9,938 nucleotides of DNA from JBARCX01 sp049794535 (GTDB taxonomy: Bacteria; Pseudomonadota; Gammaproteobacteria; Xanthomonadales; Rhodanobacteraceae). Below the pieces are notes generated by a model. That model saw nothing but the letters and a program-made list of their open reading frames with translations, was not told where the DNA came from and ran no database searches. Positions within the stretch are counted from its first letter, which is position 1; every line of letters starts with the position of its first letter. Below, piece after piece: positions 1 through 5,874 of the stretch. The position numbers and the translations under genes were made by a program. Where the stretch lies: the NCBI GenBank assembly GCA_049794535.1, contig JBARCX010000356.1:1-9938 (forward strand), in the 5' to 3' direction.

Positions 1-170
1 GCTCGTATTAGTTGTTGTCTGCAATGTCTTTACCTGGGCGGCATTAAACGAAGCACTCTTAAGAAGCAACGCTAGACATGGATGCAGTGATGAATGCTCT
101 TGAGCTAAAAGGATCAGTTCTTTCAAGGCCTTGGCACTGAGCAAGGTGACTGAGGAAACACGGCCACCTT

Positions 171-315
171 GCTCGTCATCCCTGCGTAGGCAGGGATCCA
201 GTGGCGTTGTCATCCGGTTGTCGCGTTATGGCGACCTTTTTCACCTGCTTCAGGCGGCAACGCGACAATCAAACAATGACGCCACTGGACCCCTGCCTGC
301 GCAGGGGTGACGAGC
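171..315. repeat. REP-like composite inverted repeat A
   Basis: Two head-to-head units make a long imperfect inverted repeat. The left arm (171-213) reads GCTCGTCATCCCTGCGTAGG and continues to CCAGTGGCGTTGTCAT. The right arm (276-315) is its reverse complement with few changes. Each unit has its own small hairpin, for example CCCTGC-GTAG-GCAGGG in the left unit. The arrangement resembles paired REP/BIME elements, which are common between genes in Xanthomonadales-type genomes. A related composite lies at 6826-7024. When translated, such repeats give the familiar spurious 'TPAQAGVQW' peptides, so apparent open frames here should be ignored. Confidence 0.75.
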
Positions 316-384
316 ATGGAAAGACCTTGAGTCTTTGACTGCAACGTCCATACATTCATCCACAGATGATTGCAGCCAATTGTG

Positions 385-508
385 CATACGGATTTTCGTA
401 TGAGTGGCTCATTCATCGAAACTTTTGATGCAAGTATGTGATCAAAGTGATTGTTCGCGACGATGTCGAAAAATTAGCGGGACAACTCCATACATGAAAT
501 AATGTATG
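385..508. promoter_or_regulatory. Cluster of three short dyads (putative operators)
   Basis: Three inverted repeats follow one another upstream of the AT-rich block. They are CATACG-6 nt-CGTATG (385-402), ACTTTTGAT-11 nt-ATCAAAGT with one bulged T (421-448), and CATACAT-6 nt-ATGTATG (489-508). The first and third share the half-site CATAC/GTATG, and a further GTATG lies inside the second. This could be a repressor or activator binding array for the downstream binding-protein gene. It does not match the E. coli Pho box as I know it. The assignment is inference only. Confidence 0.3.
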
Positions 509-698
509 TAAATCGTTAAAATAAGGCATAAAATAATTTCGTAGCGCCAATATTGAGATCAAATTATCATTATATTTTTATGTTAAAAATATGACTGCTA
601 ATATTATTTTATTGAGTAAATTTTATTGTAATTGATATGGCACAATCAAGGACATCGTTGCTTAACTGATCCGTCATTGCACTGGCGTACAAAGGATG

Positions 699-718
699 AG
701 CCTCCAATCCCGGAGGTT
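699..718 (+). promoter_or_regulatory. Leader hairpin that can mask a GGAGG Shine-Dalgarno
   Basis: CCTCC (701-705) pairs with GGAGG (712-716) across the loop AATCCC, and two further pairs (one A-T, one G-T) extend the stem outwards. The right arm is a perfect Shine-Dalgarno sequence for an ATG at 720. A homologous hairpin with a different stem sequence lies at 2310-2325 upstream of the second paralogue, which supports a structural role. Function is inferred. Confidence 0.4.
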
Positions 719-719
719 A

Positions 720-743
720 ATGCGCATTGGGGATACACCATGA
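720..743 (+). CDS. Possible seven-codon leader peptide overlapping the next start
   Basis: An ATG at 720 follows GGAGG (712-716) by 3 nt, which is short but usable. It encodes M-R-I-G-D-T-P and stops at TGA (741-743), overlapping the ATG at 740 of the binding-protein gene in the ATGA arrangement typical of translational coupling. It could be a coupling mini-ORF, or a chance product of the strong GGAGG, since the main gene has its own GGGGA at 729-733. Nothing equally tidy precedes the second paralogue. Confidence 0.25.
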   Translation: MRIGDTP

Positions 744-2119
744 ATCACGGATTCAACAAGGTTGGTATTCGCACCAAGCTGGTGATGAGCGTACTTGCGT
801 TGGCGATGGGCACCGCCTCGCATGCTGCTACGCAAGTGGTAGGTGGCGCGACACTGCCGGCGATCGGTTATGTCGGCACAGGCGCCGAGACGAACACCCA
901 AGTCATTTCTCCGGCCTCCAACTCCATGTTTGGTTTGTGGAAGAGCCTGGTATCGAGCACCACGGCAGCGTACTGCCAGACCGGCAGCGGCGCCGGCAAG
1001 AACGTTCTTGCCGGGGTAGCCAACTACAATGTGCAGAATCCTTGCCCGACGAGTGTCTCGGGTGGGGTTACCCTCACTGGCTTCGGCGCTAACGCCACTG
1101 GCGTAGGCCGTCCGGACCTGACCTGGCCGAACGTTGTTGGCGCGGATTCGCCGTTGAGCGCGACTGACCTCAGCAATTACAGCTCGGATCATTCATCGAG
1201 CTATCTGCCGGTGCAGTTCCCGGCGGTGGCTGGCGCAATCTCGATCGCCATGAACGAGACCACGGCTCTCGGTGTGAAGTTGGGCGTTACCAACACCAAT
1301 TTCTCCGATCTGCAGGTTTGCCAAATCTTCTCCGGTCAGGTGACCAACTGGAACGACCCCGCGCTGGCATCGGCGTTTACACTGGGCGCAGGCGACAGCA
1401 TCCCCTCCGGCGCGATCAATGTGCAGTACCGTTCTGATGGCAGCGGCACCTCTTTCGCCTTCAGTAACCATCTTGCCAATGCAGGGCAATCGTCGGCAGC
1501 GAAAGAATGCAGCAGCATCACATCCGCGGCCACGCACTTCGTGACCAATCAGGCTTTCGCCAGCGCTGTGGCGCTGTATCTGCCTACGTTGCCTACCAAC
1601 TGGACCGGTTCCAGCGGTAACCCTGCCGTTGCCACAGCTGTTGCTGCTACCTCCGGCAGCATCGGTTATGTGGAAACCGCCAACTCGCAAGCGGCTGGCA
1701 TCAACTTCGCCCAGATCAATGGTGTGAGCCCGGCCGCCTTCGGTGCGCCGGTCGCCATCAGCAGCAGCAGCATCGTCACCAATGAGTACATCAACGGTGC
1801 CGATGCGACCACTGGTCTTCCGGTACTTACTGCCATTTCACCCGCGCCAAGCACCCAGTGCATCATGCTGGTCGCGCCGAGTTCCTATGGCCTTCCGGCT
1901 AGCGGCTATCCGATCATGGCCGTTTCCTACCTGCTGGGTAGCTCGCAGGGTAATGGCACTGGCGACCTGGCCAACGTCCAGAGCCTGCTGTATGCACCGT
2001 ACAACCCCTCGATCACGGGCAGCAGGTCATTGACCACGTTCGGCGTCGGCAAGGGTTTGGCCACGCTGACCGGTACCGGCATCACCAGCACCACGATCAA
2101 CAACTGCGTGATCAACTAA
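740..2119 (+). CDS. PstS/DING-like secreted substrate-binding protein, copy 1
   Basis: This is a 459-residue exported solute-binding protein of the PstS-like superfamily. I chose the ATG at 740, not the in-frame ATG at 632, because it starts the same MNHG..K.G.RTKLV signal sequence as the downstream paralogue and has GGGGA 7 nt upstream. A Sec signal peptide (residues 1-29, SHA|ATQ) precedes a mature N-terminus with GGATLPA, like that of DING/PstS proteins. Family landmarks are GADSPLS (134-140, Asp136 matching the phosphate-binding Asp of PstS), QFPAVAGAISIAMN (159-172), IFSGQVTNWNDP (196-207), RSDGSGT (231-237, matching the Arg/Ser/Gly/Thr phosphate cradle) and GSIGYVE (306-312). It is longer than E. 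coli PstS. Cysteines at 374 and 456 could form a disulfide. No lipobox is present. No pstCAB genes are adjacent, so it may be an orphan scavenging or secreted protein. Phosphate as ligand is inference. Confidence 0.85.
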   Translation: MNHGFNKVGIRTKLVMSVLALAMGTASHAATQVVGGATLPAIGYVGTGAETNTQVISPASNSMFGLWKSLVSSTTAAYCQTGSGAGKNVLAGVANYNVQNPCPTSVSGGVTLTGFGANATGVGRPDLTWPNVVGADSPLSATDLSNYSSDHSSSYLPVQFPAVAGAISIAMNETTALGVKLGVTNTNFSDLQVCQIFSGQVTNWNDPALASAFTLGAGDSIPSGAINVQYRSDGSGTSFAFSNHLANAGQSSAAKECSSITSAATHFVTNQAFASAVALYLPTLPTNWTGSSGNPAVATAVAATSGSIGYVETANSQAAGINFAQINGVSPAAFGAPVAISSSSIVTNEYINGADATTGLPVLTAISPAPSTQCIMLVAPSSYGLPASGYPIMAVSYLLGSSQGNGTGDLANVQSLLYAPYNPSITGSRSLTTFGVGKGLATLTGTGITSTTINNCVIN

Positions 2120-2147
2120 GTTACACGTTTCATCTGCAGGAAGCAGA

Positions 2148-2178
2148 AGAGGAGGGAGCAAAGGCTCCCTCCTTTTTT
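2148..2178 (+). terminator. Intrinsic terminator after binding-protein copy 1
   Basis: GGAGGGAGC (2151-2159) and GCTCCCTCC (2164-2172) form a perfect 9-bp stem with loop AAAG. The stem extends outwards by A-T and G-T pairs and is followed by six Ts (2173-2178). A smaller hairpin, TCTGC-AGGAA-GCAGA, sits just upstream. It separates copy 1 from copy 2 transcriptionally. Confidence 0.92.
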
Positions 2179-2202
2179 ATTGGTTATTAGCCAACGCGCT
2201 TG

Positions 2203-2233
2203 ATCGCCACATGGGCGCTATGGCGCCGGCGAT
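2203..2233 (+). other. GC-rich two-tier stem-loop between the paralogues
   Basis: Outer arms ATCGCC (2203-2208) and GGCGAT (2228-2233) enclose an inner stem GGCGC (2214-2218) and GCGCC (2223-2227) with loop TATG. A five-base bulge (ACATG) lies on the left side only. No T-run follows, so it is not a standard terminator. It may be an operator or RNA structure in the leader of copy 2, or have no function. Confidence 0.3.
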
Positions 2234-2309
2234 AGCTGTCATGGAACCGACATGGTTATGGATATCTGCGCTTCATGGATGCGTCACGGCAAGGGCTTAA
2301 ACAGATAAA

Positions 2310-2325
2310 GCCTTCATTCCAAGGC
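2310..2325 (+). promoter_or_regulatory. Leader hairpin of copy 2, counterpart of 699-718
   Basis: GCCTT (2310-2314) pairs with AAGGC (2321-2325) across CATTCC, and the hairpin ends 18 nt before the ATG at 2344. The surrounding leader aligns with that of copy 1, but both arms have changed together, so pairing is kept. The Shine-Dalgarno GAGGA (2333-2337) lies outside the stem here. Confidence 0.35.
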
Positions 2326-2343
2326 GTGCAATGAGGATGCATC

Positions 2344-3756
2344 ATGAATCATGGAATTAACAAAATTGGCGTTCGCACCAAGCTGGTGATAAGTACTCTG
2401 TTATTGGCCGTAGCTGCTGTAGCGAATGCTGGCACGCAGGTGGCAGGCGGTTCGACGCTGATGGCCATCGGTTATGTGGGCACAGGTGCTCAAACGAGTT
2501 TCCAAGTTTATCCCGCTGCCACGAACTCGTTGTTTGGTGTTTGGACGAGAACAGTGTCGAGCACCTCCATGTCTTATTGCCAGACCGATGACGGTCCCGG
2601 CAAGAACATTCTTGCTGGCGTATCCAACTATTTATCCGACTACAACGTGCAGAATTTCTGCCCGACTAGTATCTCGGGCCCGACGAGTACAGTTACGCTC
2701 ACTGGCTTCGGTGCCAATGCCACCGGCGTAGGCCGCCCAGACCTGACGTGGCCCAATATCGTCGCAGCGGATTCACCGTTGAACGCGATAGATCTCAGCA
2801 ATTACAGCACGTATCATTCGCCGAGCTATCTGCCGGTGCAGTTCCCGGCCGTAGCAGGTGCGATTGCGATCGCGCTGAACGAGAGAACAGCTCTCGGCGT
2901 GCAGTTAGGCGTTACCAACACCAACTTCAGCGATCTGCAGATTTGCGAAATCTTCTCCGGCATAGTGGTCAATTGGAACGACCCCAAGCTGGCATCAGCG
3001 TTTACGCTGGGCGCGGGCGATAGCATCCAGTCCGCTCCGATCAATGTTCAGTATGACCCGCTAGGTAGTGGCACCACGTTCGCGTTTAGCAACCATCTTG
3101 CAAATGCCGGGCAGGCGGCAGTATCGGGCGGGGGCGTGCTTGAATGCGGCAGCATCACATCATCGTCCATACACTTCGTGACCAATCAGGCTTTCGCGAG
3201 CGCCGTGGCGCTCTATCTGCCCACTCTGCCCAGCAACTGGAAGCCTACCTCATGGGGCGATCCAGCAGTGGCCGCTGCGATTGCAGCCACGACGGGTTCC
3301 ATCGGCTACGTCGGATATGCCAATGCAATGGCGGCTGGCATCAACTTCACCGAAGTGAATGGCGTGAGCCCGGCCAGCTTCGGCGCGCGGGTCGCCATTA
3401 GCCCCAGCATTATCGTCACCAATGAGTACATCAACGGTGCCGATCCAGTCACCGGCCTTCCGGTGCTTACCGCCATTTCGCCCGCACCAAGCACCGAGTG
3501 CATCATGCTGGTCACGCCGAGTTCCTACGGTCTTCCGACCAGCGGCTATCCGATCATGGCCGTTTCCTACCTGCTGGGCAGCTCGCAGGGCAATGGTACG
3601 GATCTGTCCAACGTTCAGAGCCTGCTGTTTGCACCGTACAACTCCATGGTCACTCAGAGCCGCAACTTGACCACATTCGGCATCGGCAAGGGGGCGGCAT
3701 TGCTGACCGGCACCGGCATCACCAACACCACGATCAACAACTGCGTGATCAACTAA
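2344..3756 (+). CDS. PstS/DING-like secreted binding protein, copy 2 with altered pocket
   Basis: This 470-residue paralogue of the upstream gene resembles it closely over the whole length and has the same signal-peptide design (residues 1-29, ANA|GTQ). GAGGA lies 6 nt before the ATG. Shared landmarks include GGSTL (35-39), ADSPL (142-146), QFPAVAGAIAIALN (166-179), IFSGIVVNWNDP (203-214), GSIGYVG (318-324) and the C-terminal TTINNCVIN. Relative to copy 1 it has small insertions near residues 97-100, 112-116 and 261-264. The phosphate-cradle motif RSDGSGT of copy 1 is DPLGSGT here (238-244), so the Arg, Ser and Asp are gone. The upstream loop GSGAG has become DDGPG (82-86). The frame is intact, so this looks like a change of ligand or role, not decay. 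It has its own terminator and no permease genes nearby. Confidence 0.83.
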   Translation: MNHGINKIGVRTKLVISTLLLAVAAVANAGTQVAGGSTLMAIGYVGTGAQTSFQVYPAATNSLFGVWTRTVSSTSMSYCQTDDGPGKNILAGVSNYLSDYNVQNFCPTSISGPTSTVTLTGFGANATGVGRPDLTWPNIVAADSPLNAIDLSNYSTYHSPSYLPVQFPAVAGAIAIALNERTALGVQLGVTNTNFSDLQICEIFSGIVVNWNDPKLASAFTLGAGDSIQSAPINVQYDPLGSGTTFAFSNHLANAGQAAVSGGGVLECGSITSSSIHFVTNQAFASAVALYLPTLPSNWKPTSWGDPAVAAAIAATTGSIGYVGYANAMAAGINFTEVNGVSPASFGARVAISPSIIVTNEYINGADPVTGLPVLTAISPAPSTECIMLVTPSSYGLPTSGYPIMAVSYLLGSSQGNGTDLSNVQSLLFAPYNSMVTQSRNLTTFGIGKGAALLTGTGITNTTINNCVIN

Positions 3757-3785
3757 GTCGCACGTTTCATCTGCAGGAAGCAGAA

Positions 3786-3815
3786 GAGGAGGGAGCAATG
3801 GCTTCCTCCTTTTTT
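3786..3815 (+). terminator. Intrinsic terminator after binding-protein copy 2
   Basis: GGAGGGAGC (3788-3796) pairs with GCTTCCTCC (3801-3809) across AATG, with one G-T wobble, followed by six Ts (3810-3815). The sequence from the stop codon to the T-run is almost identical to that after copy 1, including the small TCTGC/GCAGA hairpin. The duplication therefore covers gene plus terminator. Confidence 0.9.
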
Positions 3816-4146
3816 ATTGGCTTTTAGTTGACCAACACACGTGAGCGCCACAACCTCGCGTTCAATCGCATAATCGAGCCAATCGAAGTCGCGTCGCCAT
3901 CCGTTCGATCGCAACGGCCTTGCTGATGGGGCCGGTAGTGTGCAGGAGAGCCAACTTATATAGCGTCCTGCTATCTTGGTACACATCTAACGAGATAGTA
4001 GGGGCGCTACAGCACGTGCGAGATTTCACTGCATCGGCACCCCGTAGATGTCGCCATGCCTTCCGTAAAACCCACCAAAACCGACTTATTTGCGCTTACG
4101 ATTCGCACAAATCCATCTCAACGCACGTGTTACGACCATACATCCT
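3816..4146. other. Leader region of the MFS gene, no gene seen
   Basis: This gene-free stretch of about 330 bp contains a long hairpin (3961-4009, annotated separately) and three copies of the palindrome CACGTG (3838-3843, 4013-4018, 4124-4129). It also holds an interrupted dyad ATTTGCGC / GCACAAAT (4088-4095 and 4105-4112, one mismatch). The small open frames on either strand lack recognisable protein features and ribosome sites, so I do not call genes. No clear promoter hexamers stand out, although TTATAT lies at 3956-3961. Confidence 0.5.
3961..4009 (+). other. Long near-perfect hairpin upstream of the MFS gene
   Basis: TAGCGTCCTGCTATCT (3961-3976) pairs with the segment 3993-4009 over 16 base pairs. 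Only one G (4001) is bulged and two pairs are G-T, and the loop is 16 nt (3977-3992). No T-run follows, so it is not a conventional terminator. It could be an RNA leader element, a small-RNA stem or the relic of a miniature mobile element. Which one cannot be decided from a single copy. Confidence 0.55.
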
Positions 4147-5481
4147 ATGACCTTAGTGGCTGGCCACACCGATAGACGCTCGACGATTCAACGCTGGCAC
4201 ATCCTAAGTCTTCTGTTTTTAAGCTACGTCATCTGCTTCATCGATCGCGTGCTGGTGAGTGTCGCGGGCGCACCGATCAAACATGATCTTGGCCTTAGCG
4301 ACAGTCAGTTTGGGCTGCTGCATGGCATGGCCTTTGTCGTGCTCTATTGCCTGTGCGGTATTCCGTTGGGCTGGCTTGCAGATCGCACGAATCGCCGCGC
4401 GATGATCGCGATGGGCTTGCTGTTCTGGAGTGTCATGACGGCCATCTGCGGATTGGCCGGCTCCTTTGCCATGTTTTTCATCGCGCGCATTGGCGTCGGG
4501 CTTGGTGAGGCTTGCCTCCTGCCGGCTGGCATATCGTTACTGGCAAGTGTCACGCCGAAAGAGAAGATGGCGAAGGCGGTGGCTATTTTCTTGATGGGGG
4601 CAGCGACGGGTAACGCAATTGCGTTATTGGCCGGTGGCTATCTCCTTGAGCAGCTTAGCCATTCCGGCCCGATCAGCTTGCCGGGCATCAGCGGCATTGC
4701 GCCGTGGCAGGCACTCTTTCTACTCGCCAGCATGCCGGGCGTAGTGATCGCCGGTTTAGTCATGACCATTCGTGAGCCTGCTCGCAACGCGAGCGCGGCC
4801 GCTCCGTGGCGAGCCATCAAGGAAACCGTGGGGCATTTGCAAACGCACCAGCGCGCCTATGTGCTGCTGACGGCGGCTACGGCATGCACCATTATCCTGG
4901 CTCAGGTGCAAACCGCATGGATGCCGCTTTATTACGTGCGGCATTTTGGATTGTCACCCGGTCACAGCGCCATGACGATTGGCGTCATGTTCCTGATGTC
5001 TGCCCCTACTGGCCAATGGGCCGGTGGCGTTCTCATCGATTATTTGCAGGCACGCGGTGTTGCGGCACCACCCAACGTGGTTCAGGCGCTTTGCTCGGCG
5101 CTATGCATACCTGCTGCGGTCGTTTTATGCACGGCGAAGCATATCGAGGCATCGGCGGCTGGCTATCTTCTCTTCAATTTTCTGGTGCACGCGGCAACAC
5201 CGGCGGGGCTCACGGGCTGGCAATTACTGACGCCAGAAAAATATCGCGGCGTGGTCACCGCTTTGCTTGTATCCATTGTGACGCTGATCGGTGTTGGCGT
5301 GGGGCCCGTCGTTGTCGGCGTGCTTTCCGATCATTGGTTTCATGACGAACAGGCTTTAGGGGCATCCATGCTGCTGGTGATTCTGCTAGCCGCCGTCTTC
5401 GGTTGTGGCCTCGCCTTGGCCGGGCGGTGGCCTTTTGTGAAATCGGTGGCGTTGGTTCCATCCGAAGCACTCGCGGAATAG
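4147..5481 (+). CDS. MFS permease, spinster-like
   Basis: This is a 444-residue inner-membrane transporter of the major facilitator superfamily. The first membrane segment (about 18-38) contains FIDR (31-34). It is followed by the signature loop GWLADRTNRR (75-84, motif A between helices 2 and 3) and by RIGVGLGEACLLPAG (114-128), a pattern typical of spinster-like MFS members. Further hydrophobic segments continue to the end, consistent with 12 helices. The start is uncertain: the ATG at 4147 and an in-frame TTG at 4090 are both without a Shine-Dalgarno sequence, and I prefer the ATG because residues before helix 1 are then of normal length. The next gene is 394 bp away and no operon partner is obvious. 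The substrate cannot be predicted; organic acids, sugars or drugs are all possible for this group. Confidence 0.85.
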   Translation: MTLVAGHTDRRSTIQRWHILSLLFLSYVICFIDRVLVSVAGAPIKHDLGLSDSQFGLLHGMAFVVLYCLCGIPLGWLADRTNRRAMIAMGLLFWSVMTAICGLAGSFAMFFIARIGVGLGEACLLPAGISLLASVTPKEKMAKAVAIFLMGAATGNAIALLAGGYLLEQLSHSGPISLPGISGIAPWQALFLLASMPGVVIAGLVMTIREPARNASAAAPWRAIKETVGHLQTHQRAYVLLTAATACTIILAQVQTAWMPLYYVRHFGLSPGHSAMTIGVMFLMSAPTGQWAGGVLIDYLQARGVAAPPNVVQALCSALCIPAAVVLCTAKHIEASAAGYLLFNFLVHAATPAGLTGWQLLTPEKYRGVVTALLVSIVTLIGVGVGPVVVGVLSDHWFHDEQALGASMLLVILLAAVFGCGLALAGRWPFVKSVALVPSEALAE

Positions 5482-5545
5482 GGCGCCTTGTAGCAGTCCT
5501 TGAACAGGCATTCATGCCTACTGATTAGTGTTGAATTTCAGTGTG

Positions 5546-5686
5546 GCACCTTCTCCCCGCGGCAGAGGGCGCCGGTCCCACGGAACTACCTTCGGGTCGC
5601 AGCAGGTAAGGGTGCGGCCAGAGCGAAATGTTGACGCTTCGTCGTACCCTCATCCGCCTGCCGGCACCTTCTCCCGGAGGGAGAAG
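5546..5686. repeat. Dispersed-type intergenic repeat (GCACCTTCTCCC units)
   Basis: The 12-mer GCACCTTCTCCC occurs at 5546-5557 and 5664-5675. Between them are GGTAAGGGTGCGG and TACCCTCATCCGCC, segments that look like the two strands of a 'CCCTCATCCG..CACCTTCTCCC..GGGAGAAG' repeat, a type found widely between proteobacterial genes. The right end forms the hairpin CTTCTCCC-GGA-GGGAGAAG (5668-5686). Open frames across it on both strands are by-products of the repeat. Confidence 0.55.
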
Positions 5687-5761
5687 AAGCTTATTGAAGC
5701 TCGACATCAATAAGGTTACGCCTTAGTCGTTGACGCATCCCATGTGCAGGACCAAGATGCT

Positions 5762-5788
5762 CCATCGGTAGCAGGGGTACCATCGGTA
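5762..5788 (+). promoter_or_regulatory. Two direct CCATCGGTA sites upstream of the AraC gene
   Basis: CCATCGGTA occurs at 5762-5770 and 5780-5788, 18 bp start to start. A third exact copy lies inside the beginning of the regulator gene (5990-5998). AraC-family proteins often bind directly repeated half-sites spaced about two helical turns apart, so autoregulation is plausible. This is inference from repetition alone. Confidence 0.3.
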
Positions 5789-5821
5789 TGGCTGTGGAAT
5801 AGCGGCAGGATGGGGTGCAGG

Positions 5822-5846
5822 CATGTCCTGATGCCATGTCCTGATG
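5822..5846 (+). repeat. Short tandem duplication CATGTCCTGATG
   Basis: The 12-mer CATGTCCTGATG appears at 5822-5833 and 5835-5846, a perfect repeat with a 13-bp period, ending 28 bp before the regulator's start codon. It may be replication slippage in the leader or part of a binding array. Confidence 0.6.
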
Positions 5847-5874
5847 GGATCGGCTTTTTCTAAGCGAGATAACG

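Larger units (their letters stand above)
1..739. other. Gene-free upstream region (REP-like repeat, dyads, AT-rich block)
   Basis: I see no credible gene in this stretch. Bases 1-170 hold nothing I can name beyond a short palindrome (CAAGGCCTTG, 124-133). Bases 171-315 form a REP-like inverted repeat, annotated separately. Bases 320-336 form a small hairpin (AAAGAC / GTCTTT). Bases 385-508 carry three short dyads. From about 480 to 640 the sequence becomes strongly AT-rich, unlike the rest of the window, and probably holds the promoter of the first binding-protein gene. One weak sigma70-like candidate is TTGAGA (553-558) with a 17-bp gap to TTTTAT (576-581), but I would not rely on it. Confidence 0.6.
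5482..5874. other. Intergenic region between MFS gene and AraC gene
   Basis: No gene is supported here. The stretch contains a small perfect hairpin AGGCAT-TC-ATGCCT (5506-5519) just after the MFS stop, which may act as a weak terminator although no T-run follows. It also holds the dispersed-type repeat at 5546-5686, two CCATCGGTA sites and a 13-bp tandem duplication (5822-5846), each annotated separately. Confidence 0.5.

Noticed and set aside
171..336. Inverted repeat considered as an insertion sequence or CRISPR
   Set aside because: There is no transposase, target duplication or regular repeat-spacer pattern; the two-hairpin layout fits a REP-like composite.
210..416. 68-codon open frame on the minus strand
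   Set aside because: It runs through REP-like composite A and contains the characteristic repeat translation VTPAQAGVQW; no ribosome site or family features.
632..739. N-terminal extension of binding-protein copy 1 from ATG 632
   Set aside because: The added 36 residues precede an otherwise perfect signal peptide and have no counterpart in copy 2; ATG 740 matches the paralogue's start.
674..1192. 172-codon minus-strand open frame over copy 1 (and similar ones at 1193-1690 and 3250-3798)
   Set aside because: Antisense shadows of the binding-protein genes, rich in Arg and Gly, without recognisable domains.
3920..4150. 76-codon plus-strand open frame before the MFS gene
   Set aside because: It spans the long hairpin, has no Shine-Dalgarno sequence and shows no protein-like pattern.
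4806..5345. 179-codon open frame within the MFS gene
   Set aside because: An out-of-frame shadow of a well-supported transporter gene.
5525..5713. Two small overlapping open frames on opposite strands
   Set aside because: Both are translations of the intergenic GCACCTTCTCCC repeat.
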